In this document: positions 1-6,519 of the stretch, piece by piece
Layout of the letters: the number at the start of each line of letters is the position of its first letter
Position numbering within the stretch: position 1 is the first letter of the stretch
Origin: Candidatus Zixiibacteriota bacterium
GTDB taxonomy: Bacteria; Zixibacteria; MSB-5A5; GN15; JAAZOE01
NCBI GenBank assembly: GCA_012797915.1
Contig: JAAZOE010000391.1
Location: 1 to 12,664 of the forward strand
Reading direction: 5' to 3'
DNA: 12,664 nucleotides
Made by a program: the position numbers and the translations under genes
Notes under the pieces: model-generated
The model's input: only the letters and a program-made list of their open reading frames with translations
Told to the model about the DNA's origin: nothing
The model's database searches: none

Positions 1-607
1 GCAGGAATATAACGATGCCGCCGGCAAGGGGATAAAAACCTATCGCGTCGCTGTAGCTCTCGATGGGGTGGTTGTGTTCCTGAACGAAAGTAACCCGGTC
101 ACGGAACTGACGCTGGATCAACTGCGGGGCATCTATACCGGATCGATCACCAACTGGAAAGAGGTGGGTGGTCCCTCGCATAGTATCGTCCTGTACGGGC
201 GGGAAAACAGCTCCGGCACCTACGCTTACTTCAAGGAGAAAGCGTTGCAGAACGACGACTACGCCGAAGCGACTCAGACTCTGCCGGGCACGGCCGCCGT
301 GGTCAATGCGGTTTCCAAGGACAAATACGGGATCGGGTATGGCGGCATCGCTTACGAAAAGGGCGTCAAACCTGTGGCGGTGAAGAAGAACGCCGACATC
401 CCGGGCGTTGTCCCGACCATGCAATCGATCACCAAGGGGGAATACCCGATCTCCCGCGAACTGTACTGGTTTCTAAACGGTGCGCCAACGGGTGAAATGA
501 AGGCATTCATGAACTGGGTGCTGTCTCCCGAAGGGCAGAAAATTGCCGAGCAAACCGACTACGTTCCGTTACCCACGGATGTCGCCGAAAAGAACCAAGT
601 CAAGTAA
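1..607 (+). CDS. pstS: Phosphate ABC transporter substrate-binding protein PstS, 3' part only
   Basis: This is the periplasmic phosphate-binding protein that delivers inorganic phosphate to the PstCAB transporter. The gene is cut by the window edge. The reading frame is open from base 2, so the 201 visible residues are only the C-terminal part of a protein usually near 270-350 aa; no start codon or signal peptide can be seen. Family signatures are clear: ALDGVVVFLN, then the TGSITNWKEVGG stretch, the phosphate-loop type motif RENSSGTYAYF, GIGYGGIAY, YPISRELYWFLNG, and the closing VLSPEGQKIAEQTDYVPLP. The stop is TAA at 605-607. It is the first gene of a pstSCAB-phoU order. The promoter, and any Pho box for the operon, would lie upstream of the window. 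Confidence 0.95.
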   Translation, partial: QEYNDAAGKGIKTYRVAVALDGVVVFLNESNPVTELTLDQLRGIYTGSITNWKEVGGPSHSIVLYGRENSSGTYAYFKEKALQNDDYAEATQTLPGTAAVVNAVSKDKYGIGYGGIAYEKGVKPVAVKKNADIPGVVPTMQSITKGEYPISRELYWFLNGAPTGEMKAFMNWVLSPEGQKIAEQTDYVPLPTDVAEKNQVK

Positions 608-795
608 CCGTATCTGCCGAAATGGAACGCGGACGGATCGGGGAAACCGAATGTTCACTGCTGTTGGTATCGCTCATCCTTTTGTCGTGACCCGACAGCA
701 TTTCGAGACGAAGCAGTCTTTGGTCGGTACGAGACCGAGGACTGCTTCGCGTTATTGGCCCTGTCGGCCGCGACAGGTCCGACGCTGAGATCACG
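608..795 (+). promoter_or_regulatory. pstS-pstC intercistronic spacer with strong hairpins
   Basis: The 188-nt spacer carries a 10-bp perfect stem: bases 709-718 (CGAAGCAGTC) pair with 740-749 (GACTGCTTCG). A nested 5-bp stem, TCGGT 724-728 with ACCGA 734-738, extends it. Two smaller hairpins flank it: TGTCG 683-687 with CGACA 693-697, and CTGTCG 761-766 with CGACAG 771-776. No T-run follows the large stem, so it does not look like a full intrinsic terminator. Inference: it protects the 3' end of the pstS mRNA or causes partial read-through, giving more binding protein than membrane subunits. No coding sequence is seen here. Confidence 0.6.
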
Positions 796-1752
796 ATGAG
801 ACCGTTTGCATTCAAACCCAAGTCGCGGATCAAGGAGTTTGTGGGGGAAAAGCTGATCACACTCAGCGCCTTTACCGCCCTGATCGTGATCGCGCTGATC
901 TTCATCTTCATCTTCAAGGAGGCGACACCGATTTTCACCAGTCCGGAGGTGCAAAAAGAGGCCAGCCTGTCCAAGATGACGTTCAAGCAGCAATTCAATC
1001 CAAAACAGGAGCCGCGGTTTTCCTGGCAACCGACTTCTGATCTGCCCAAATACTCACTGTATCCCCTATTCTTGGGAACCTTGAAGGCGGCCCTCATCGC
1101 CATGCTGTTTGCCATGCCGTTGGGATTAGGAGCCGCGATTTATTCCTCGGAGTTTGCCCCGCGACGGGCTCGGGAATTCATCAAACCGATCATCGAACTG
1201 CTGGCGGGGATTCCCTCGGTTGTACTGGGATTCTTCGCTTTGATCGTGCTGGCCACGATCCTGCAGAAGATGTTCGATCTGCCGTACCGGCTCAATGCCC
1301 TGAATGCGGGTATCGCCCTGGGCATCGGTGTCATACCGATCATCTTCACGCTGGCCGAGGATGCCATGACTGCCGTGCCGCGGTCGCTGCGCGAGGCCGC
1401 CATGGCCCTGGGGGCTAATCAATGGCAGGTGTCGTTCACCGTCGTGCTGCCAGCCGCCCTGCCCGGGATCGCCGCGGGGATGGTTCTCGGTTTTGGCCGC
1501 GCCGTCGGAGAAACTATGATCGTCCTGATGGCCTCCGGCAACGCGGCCATTGTCTCACCCGGTTTTATTGATTCCATCCGCACCATGTCGGCAACTATCG
1601 CCGCGGAACTGGCCGAAGTCGTCTTTCATAGTCCCCATTACAACGTCCTGTTTTTCATCGGAACGTTGCTCTTTGCCTTCACTTTTTGTCTTAACCTCGG
1701 AGGCGATCTGGTGCTGGCCCGCCTGAAGGAAAAACTCCAGGGGAAACACTAA
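796..1752 (+). CDS. pstC: Phosphate ABC transporter permease PstC
   Basis: This is an inner-membrane permease that pairs with PstA to form the phosphate channel driven by PstB. The 318 residues show an N-terminal membrane segment at about 19-40, then a periplasmic loop with the family-typical KYSLYPLFLGTL leading into the next helix. The ABC-permease EAA loop is at about 200-224 (EAAMALGANQW to LPAALPG). The motif GRAVGET at 235-241 holds the charged Arg/Glu pair known to matter for transport in E. coli PstC. The last helix is near 285-302. The ATG at 796 is preceded only by a weak GAGA-type ribosome site, but the protein aligns over the full expected length from here. The stop codon overlaps the pstA start (TAATG), indicating translational coupling. 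Confidence 0.95.
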   Translation: MRPFAFKPKSRIKEFVGEKLITLSAFTALIVIALIFIFIFKEATPIFTSPEVQKEASLSKMTFKQQFNPKQEPRFSWQPTSDLPKYSLYPLFLGTLKAALIAMLFAMPLGLGAAIYSSEFAPRRAREFIKPIIELLAGIPSVVLGFFALIVLATILQKMFDLPYRLNALNAGIALGIGVIPIIFTLAEDAMTAVPRSLREAAMALGANQWQVSFTVVLPAALPGIAAGMVLGFGRAVGETMIVLMASGNAAIVSPGFIDSIRTMSATIAAELAEVVFHSPHYNVLFFIGTLLFAFTFCLNLGGDLVLARLKEKLQGKH

Positions 1753-2714
1753 TGGCCGTCGCTCAACACTCGATTTCCGCCGATACTCCGGCGGTCGGCG
1801 GGACGACCCGGGCGCGGCCGAAATCACCGGGCCGCATCCCGAAAGGTCTGACGTTTCTGGCCACCGCCATCATCGTCATGATCCTAGCGGCCATTTTGAC
1901 CGCCATTGTCCATGGCGGGGTGGAAACCGTCAGTTGGGAGTTTATAAGTCAACCCCCGGAGCAGGGCATGGAAGCCGGCGGGATTTTCCCGGCCATCTTC
2001 GGCACGGTGGCGCTGGTAATTCTGATGGTCATCTGCGGCGTACCAATCGGGGTACTGACGGCCATCTATCTCCAGGAATATACCAGTCCGGACTCGAAAA
2101 CGACGCGGCTGATTCGTTTGGCCATCACCAATCTGGCTGGCGTTCCCTCGATCGTCTTCGGCTTGTTCGGCTTGGGATTCTTCGTCGGCTTCGTCGGTTC
2201 CGGCATGGACACGATTCTCGGCTATTCCGGTCGGCCGGTCTGGGGCCAGCCGGCTATTATCTGGGCGGCGTTGACGTTGGCCGTACTGACGCTTCCGGTC
2301 GTAATCATTTCAACCGAAGAGGCGCTCCGGGCTATCCCTCGTGAATTGAAGGATGCCAGTTACGCCCTGGGGGTCACCAAACTCCAAACCATCCGGCGGG
2401 TCATCCTTCCGGAAGCCATGCCGGGCATTTTCACCGGCGCCATCCTGGCGGTCAGCCGCGGCGCTGGCGAAGTAGCTCCGATCATGTTCACCGGTGCCGC
2501 GTATTATCTGCCCTATCTGCCGCACAAGCTCAATGATCAGTTCATGGAACTGGGATACCACGTGTACGTCATGGCGACGCAATCGCCCAATATCGAGCGA
2601 ACCGAACCGATTTTATTCGGCACCGTGCTGGTGTTACTAGTATTGACCTTCCTTCTGAATCTGGTGGCTATCGTTATCCGATCCCGTATGAGGATTAGGC
2701 GTGTCAGTGGATAA
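1752..2714 (+). CDS. pstA: Phosphate ABC transporter permease PstA
   Basis: This is the second inner-membrane permease of the phosphate importer. The protein has 320 residues. An approximately 30-residue polar N-terminus rich in Ser, Arg and Pro precedes the first helix (about 33-54). The EAA loop is at about 201-225 (DASYALGVTKLQT to LPEAMPG). It is followed by the PstA-characteristic SRGAGEVAPIMFTGAAYYLP (235-254), and a final helix lies at about 288-309. The start ATG shares its A with the pstC stop codon. The 3' end overlaps the pstB start by 14 nt, so pstC, pstA and pstB are almost certainly co-translated from one message. Confidence 0.95.
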   Translation: MAVAQHSISADTPAVGGTTRARPKSPGRIPKGLTFLATAIIVMILAAILTAIVHGGVETVSWEFISQPPEQGMEAGGIFPAIFGTVALVILMVICGVPIGVLTAIYLQEYTSPDSKTTRLIRLAITNLAGVPSIVFGLFGLGFFVGFVGSGMDTILGYSGRPVWGQPAIIWAALTLAVLTLPVVIISTEEALRAIPRELKDASYALGVTKLQTIRRVILPEAMPGIFTGAILAVSRGAGEVAPIMFTGAAYYLPYLPHKLNDQFMELGYHVYVMATQSPNIERTEPILFGTVLVLLVLTFLLNLVAIVIRSRMRIRRVSG

Positions 2715-3534
2715 TCAGGTTATTGCGATGCGGGCGTTGGACGTTCCCGCGGCCGCCGACGGGAACACCAACAACGACCGTGTGCCAAAAATGGTCGTGC
2801 GGCGGCTCAATTTCTTCTACGGCGCCGCCCAGGCGGTGTACGACGTGTCCATGGATATTGCCGAGAACCGGGTCACCGCGCTCATTGGACCGTCGGGGTG
2901 CGGCAAATCCACCTTTTTGCGGACGCTCAACCGAATGAACGAAACCATCCCCGGCACCAGACGGGAGGGGATTGTCCTACTTGACGGCGTCGATATCTAT
3001 CGTCAGATCAGGGATGTTTCCACCGTGCGGACACGGGTGGGTATGGTTTTTCAAAAATCGAATCCGTTTCCCAAGTCCGTCTACGATAACGTGGCGTATG
3101 GTCTTCGGGTCAACGGAGTCGGCGACCCGTCTATAGTCAAACCGGCGGTTGAAGACGCCTTGAAGCGGGCTTTTCTCTGGGATGAGGTGAAAGACAAACT
3201 GAACACGAACGCCTACATGCTCAGCGGCGGCCAGCAGCAGCGGCTGTGCATCGCCCGGGCTTTGGCGGTCTGGCCGGAGGTGCTTCTAATGGACGAACCG
3301 GCTTCGGCGCTCGACCCTTTGTCTACTTCCAAGATCGAAGACCTGATCGCCGAATTGAAGAAGAATTACACGATCGTCATCGTGACGCACAACATGCAGC
3401 AAGCGGCACGGGTATCTGATTATACAGCCTTCTTTTATGAAGGCCGGATGGTTGAATTCGGGCGCACGAAGGATATCTTCACGAAACCAGCCCACAAGCA
3501 GACCGAGGATTACATCACTGGAAGATTCGGGTAG
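2701..3534 (+). CDS. pstB: Phosphate ABC transporter ATP-binding protein PstB
   Basis: This is the cytoplasmic ATPase that powers phosphate import through PstC/PstA. In 277 residues it has Walker A GPSGCGKST (63-71), Q-loop Gln118 in VFQKSNPFP, signature LSGGQQQRLCIARAL (174-188), Walker B VLLMDEP (194-200) and the H-loop His230. I chose the GTG start at 2701 because GAGGA at 2690-2694 sits 6 nt upstream. The later ATGs at 2728 and 2791 have no ribosome site. This start gives about 30 residues before the conserved VVRRLNFFYG, a little longer than many PstB proteins. If the 2791 ATG were used, the core would be unaffected. Confidence 0.95.
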   Translation: MSVDNQVIAMRALDVPAAADGNTNNDRVPKMVVRRLNFFYGAAQAVYDVSMDIAENRVTALIGPSGCGKSTFLRTLNRMNETIPGTRREGIVLLDGVDIYRQIRDVSTVRTRVGMVFQKSNPFPKSVYDNVAYGLRVNGVGDPSIVKPAVEDALKRAFLWDEVKDKLNTNAYMLSGGQQQRLCIARALAVWPEVLLMDEPASALDPLSTSKIEDLIAELKKNYTIVIVTHNMQQAARVSDYTAFFYEGRMVEFGRTKDIFTKPAHKQTEDYITGRFG

Positions 3535-3547
3535 AGGAGGCCCCGTC

Positions 3548-4231
3548 ATGACCATGCTCATGCATAAGGGAATCGACGGATTGAAAAACAAGGTGCTCGT
3601 TTTGGGTGAGGCGGTTCAAGACAATATCGCCTTGGCGGTGCAATCCGTCGCCGAACGAAATCCGACCTTGGCCGACCGCGTCATCCATTCCGACTTGTTT
3701 ATCGATCAGGCCGAAGTCGAAATTGAGGAGGATTGTCTGAAAATCCTCGCGTTGTATCAGCCTGTAGCCATCGATTTACGGTACATCGTCGCCGTGCTCA
3801 AAATCAATAATGACCTGGAACGAATCGGCGACCTGGCTGTCAATATCGCCGAACGGGCCGTGTTTCTCCAACCTCAACCGCCCATTGAAACTCCCTACGA
3901 TCTGCAAGGTTTGGCAGACAAAGTGTTATGGATGGTGCGAAACGGTCTGGCGGCCCAAATGAATCTCGACGCGGACCTTGCCCGTCAGGTCTGTCGGGCT
4001 GACGACGAGGTAGACACCATTAATCGAGTCATGTATGATCGGGTAAGCGAGGCGATCCACCATCATTCCGGTCTGGCACATGCCCTCATCCCGTACCTTA
4101 CCATCTCCCGCGATTTGGAACGAATCGCCGACCACGCCACGAATATCGCCGAAGACGCCATTTATTTAATCGAAGGCGACATTGCCCGTCACCGGACCGA
4201 GGATATTAATCTGGCCTCCGGCAAGCGATAG
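3548..4231 (+). CDS. phoU: Phosphate signalling/transport accessory protein PhoU
   Basis: PhoU is a cytoplasmic helical-bundle protein that links the Pst transporter to the PhoR/PhoB two-component system and restrains phosphate uptake. The frame is open farther upstream inside pstB. The ATG at 3548 is preferred because GAGGAGG at 3534-3540 lies just upstream, and it gives 227 residues, a usual PhoU length. The two-fold repeat is visible: NDLERIGDLAVNIAERA (88-104) and SRDLERIADHATNIAEDA (187-204), which carry the acidic metal-binding motifs of the family. LKILALYQPVAIDLRYI (64-80) is another conserved block. It is the last gene of the operon, 13 nt after pstB. phoB and phoR are not in the window. 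Confidence 0.95.
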   Translation: MTMLMHKGIDGLKNKVLVLGEAVQDNIALAVQSVAERNPTLADRVIHSDLFIDQAEVEIEEDCLKILALYQPVAIDLRYIVAVLKINNDLERIGDLAVNIAERAVFLQPQPPIETPYDLQGLADKVLWMVRNGLAAQMNLDADLARQVCRADDEVDTINRVMYDRVSEAIHHHSGLAHALIPYLTISRDLERIADHATNIAEDAIYLIEGDIARHRTEDINLASGKR

Positions 4232-4347
4232 TCCTGTATCCGATTGCATCAATCCTCCAAACGCACACACAGGCAAAACTATTCCGTCCGTCATGGGACA
4301 AGTTTGTACCAGATATACATCTATTTCCCGTAAGCGGGTGATGATAA

Positions 4348-4390
4348 GAACGGGGACGGGAACCGCCCGTTGAAGCGGTCCCCGTCTGTA
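4348..4390. terminator. Candidate shared terminator between convergent units
   Basis: Between phoU (ends 4231) and the convergent secreted-protein gene (ends 4419), ACGGGGAC at 4350-4357 pairs with GTCCCCGT at 4378-4385. An alternative inner stem is ACCGC 4362-4366 with GCGGT 4375-4379. The position is right for ending both transcripts. The following T-rich stretch is weak: none on +, GTTCTTATC on -. So it may need Rho or act mainly as a 3' end stabiliser. The remainder of the gap (4232-4347) shows only a small CCCG/CGGG hairpin at 4327-4338 and no gene. Confidence 0.4.
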
Positions 4391-4418
4391 TGGGAAAGAA
4401 AGGACAAAAGAGAAGTCG

Positions 4419-6215
4419 TTAGAGAGTCGGGCCGCAAATCGGGGCCGGCCCGCCGCGGAAGACGTAGCTGATGATGTAGACGGCATCACCGACATTGATC
4501 TTCCCGTCGCCATTGGCGTCCCCTTCGGCCAGGCAGATCGGAACCGGACCGCCACGGAATACGTAGGTGATGATATACACGGCATCGCCGACGTTAACCT
4601 TTCCATCGTTGTTGGCGTCGCCGGGCATATCGCAACAGGAACTGGGGCCCAGGATATTGGCCGTGGAGGCGAAGGTCCAACCCCAGATCCAGGATTGACT
4701 GATATCGACTCCGGGCTCGAACGCGCCGGCATAGGTCACCGGTGTATAATAGGCTGAGGTGGCATAGCCCGGAACCGTGGCCGCTGCGCCGATCAACGGG
4801 CTTCCCGACGCGGGCACCGGGTTGATCATGGCGTGCCGCACCGGCGGGTTGATCACTTCGTAGCTGGTCAACAGGGGATCGATGCCGGCGTGGTTCTTGC
4901 CGGTCAGTGTAGTGTCGCCGCCGGGGAAGAGATCATTTTGCACCCGCTGGGTGGCCAGGGTCGCGCCGCTGGTCGAGGTAAAGTGGCTCAGCGAGCTTCC
5001 GCCGCCGCCAGCATTGTACGAATGATACCAGAAATTGCCGACGAAATCCAACAGCGGGAAACCGGCCGCGATGCTCGCCGCGCCCGAGGGCAGGTTGTTG
5101 GTCGAGCTGGGGGGCGTGTCAATGTTGACATCGCCGCCCGGGCAGTCGATCAGAAGCACCTTCTTGGGCTGTTCCATGAAGACGTTATTGTACCAGTAGG
5201 CGCGGTAATTTTCCCGGAAAAGCATGTTGTTGCCGTCGGTGCCGGAGAAGTTCGGGCCCTGGCCGATGCAGGTCCAGTTGGCCGCCAAGGCATAACCCGG
5301 ATAGGCGCAGCCCCAGCCGGCGGGCGTCGCCGGAGTGGCCACCCCAACGCTGGTGGTATCGGTCCACACAGCTTGCTGCCGACCATCATGTTCGGTAATC
5401 CGGTCACCCCAACGCGGGTCTTTCAATTCGAATAGAAACTGACGGGTACCGCTGTAGCATTCGTCGCCGTCGAAGGCATCGTCGTCACCGTAGATCGCCG
5501 CCAGATAACTGCAGTTGACCGAACCGCCGAACCACTCGAAATCGTCGTCCAAACAAAGATAGGTCTCGATATGATCGATGACCGTACCGCTGCCGACCGC
5601 GGCCAGGGTCAGACCGTTGATCTCGTTGTTGGCCCCGATAATGGAGCCGGGGTAGCGGATGGAGACATACTGCATGATGCCGGAGTTGTCGCCGCAATCG
5701 GGGTTTTCGCCGCCGCCGTACAGCGTCAGCTCACCGTAATCGGGAATGCCTTCGATCTCGGAAACGCCGCCGGAGACGCAGGCATACGATCGACCTTCCA
5801 GGATGACGCCGCCCCAGAGGCCGCGGCTGGTGGCGATATCGGGCACATCGCCGGTGTCGCAGACATTATCATCAATCGAAGTGAAGATAATCGGCAGCGT
5901 CGGCGTACCTTGAGCGATGATCTTGCCGCCGCGGGCGATGATCAGGGCTGTGGAATTAGTTCCCTGGCCAGGGTCGCTTTTGATGATCGTCCCCGGCTGA
6001 ATGACCAGCACACCGCCGTCGGGAACGAAGATAAACCCCTGCATGTGATACACATTTCCGGCCAGCCAGGTCGTGGTATCGGCAGGGAGGATGGTGCTGC
6101 TGGGGGCCGGGGTGCCGATATCGATAACCGGCCACCCGTCCTCGCACATCTGCCCGAAGGCTGCCATCGGCAGACCGATAAGCAGAAGGAAAAGCAGTAG
6201 ACTATGACGTAACAT
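4419..6215 (-). CDS. Secreted repeat-rich protein with C-terminal dockerin-like repeats
   Basis: This is a 598-aa exported protein of unknown function. A Sec signal peptide (residues 1-21, likely cleaved after AFG) leads into a domain at about 55-270. That domain resembles a widespread secreted family, probably a parallel beta-helix. Its recognisable steps are VLVIQPGTIIKS, ALIIARGGKIIAQGT, RGLWGGVILEG, GIMQYVSIRYPG, IGANNEINGLTLAAVGSGT, the acidic DDDFEWFGGSVN and DDDAFDGDE. A Ser/Gly/Pro-rich middle follows. Two tandem calcium-binding, dockerin-like units occupy 532-561 and 565-594. The ATG at 6213-6215 has GGAGG 7 nt upstream. The receptor gene lies upstream on the same strand, 304 bp away, so the two probably form one functional unit. 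The fold and function are inferred. No catalytic motif was recognised. Confidence 0.85.
   Translation of the reverse strand: MLRHSLLLFLLLIGLPMAAFGQMCEDGWPVIDIGTPAPSSTILPADTTTWLAGNVYHMQGFIFVPDGGVLVIQPGTIIKSDPGQGTNSTALIIARGGKIIAQGTPTLPIIFTSIDDNVCDTGDVPDIATSRGLWGGVILEGRSYACVSGGVSEIEGIPDYGELTLYGGGENPDCGDNSGIMQYVSIRYPGSIIGANNEINGLTLAAVGSGTVIDHIETYLCLDDDFEWFGGSVNCSYLAAIYGDDDAFDGDECYSGTRQFLFELKDPRWGDRITEHDGRQQAVWTDTTSVGVATPATPAGWGCAYPGYALAANWTCIGQGPNFSGTDGNNMLFRENYRAYWYNNVFMEQPKKVLLIDCPGGDVNIDTPPSSTNNLPSGAASIAAGFPLLDFVGNFWYHSYNAGGGGSSLSHFTSTSGATLATQRVQNDLFPGGDTTLTGKNHAGIDPLLTSYEVINPPVRHAMINPVPASGSPLIGAAATVPGYATSAYYTPVTYAGAFEPGVDISQSWIWGWTFASTANILGPSSCCDMPGDANNDGKVNVGDAVYIITYVFRGGPVPICLAEGDANGDGKINVGDAVYIISYVFRGGPAPICGPTL
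4434..4622 (-). repeat. Tandem dockerin-like (EF-hand) repeat pair encoded at gene 3' end
   Basis: The last 67 residues of the secreted protein contain two near-identical units, GDANNDGKVNVGDAVYIITY and GDANGDGKINVGDAVYIISY. Each is followed by VFRGGP(V/A)PIC, and they start exactly 33 residues apart. The DxNxDGxxNxxD spacing is that of the F-hand calcium loop of type I dockerins. No cohesin-encoding gene is in the window, so a binding partner cannot be named. Confidence 0.85.
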
Positions 6216-6519
6216 GGATTGACCTCCGCAAAGTTTGATATTCAGGGTTGGTCTTGTTCACCGTTCTTGTTCGTGTCCTCTGAAATCGTGGGGGAACACA
6301 TTGAATTTGGGCACCTCCTGGTTGATGGTGATGAGGGGATGGCACACCTGGGTAGTCTGCCGTTTGCGTCAGGTCTCTCCTTTGGCTCAATAGACCGACG
6401 GGTAGGCGTAACACGCGCTCAGATTCTCTCCGTCTTTCGGCGGAGATATTTTTATCGTTCGTTGTCGTCATCATGTTCATTCGTCGTCTCCGCGTCCGTC
6501 TCCCGCCGATCGGTGCTGC
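6216..6519 (-). promoter_or_regulatory. Structured leader between receptor and secreted-protein genes
   Basis: This 304-bp gap has no convincing gene. A 92-codon open frame (- strand) runs through it, but its Arg/Pro/His-rich composition and its overlap with the next gene argue against coding. On the - strand three hairpins can be drawn: 6441-6446 with 6427-6432 (TCTCCG/CGGAGA), GCGT/ACGC at 6406-6416, and a 9-bp stem with one bulged base. In the last, CGTCGGTCT (6400-6392) pairs with AGACC-T-GACG (6376-6367). Its 15-nt loop contains GAGCCAAAGG, and it is followed by CAAACGGC. The ribosome site GGAGG is at 6223-6227. It could be a regulatory leader for the secreted gene. No riboswitch class was identified with confidence. 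Confidence 0.4.
6425..6455 (+). terminator. Terminator-like hairpin facing against the genes
   Basis: Read on the + strand, TCTCCG (6427-6432), an 8-nt loop and CGGAGA (6441-6446) are followed directly by TATTTTTATCG. This has the form of an intrinsic terminator. All neighbouring genes run on the - strand, where the A-rich side precedes the stem and no T-run follows. It could block antisense transcripts, act as part of the leader structure, or be chance. Confidence 0.3.

Noticed and set aside
4833..6200. Two + strand open frames of about 200 codons opposite the secreted protein gene
   Set aside because: They are shadows of the - strand gene, with Ala/Gly/Arg-rich composition and no recognised domain.
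6340..6400. Cobalamin or c-di-GMP-I riboswitch upstream of the secreted gene
   Set aside because: AGAGACCTGACG is near the B12-box and GACGCAAA is near the GEMM core, but the flanking conserved elements of either class are missing. I keep it only as an unidentified structured leader.
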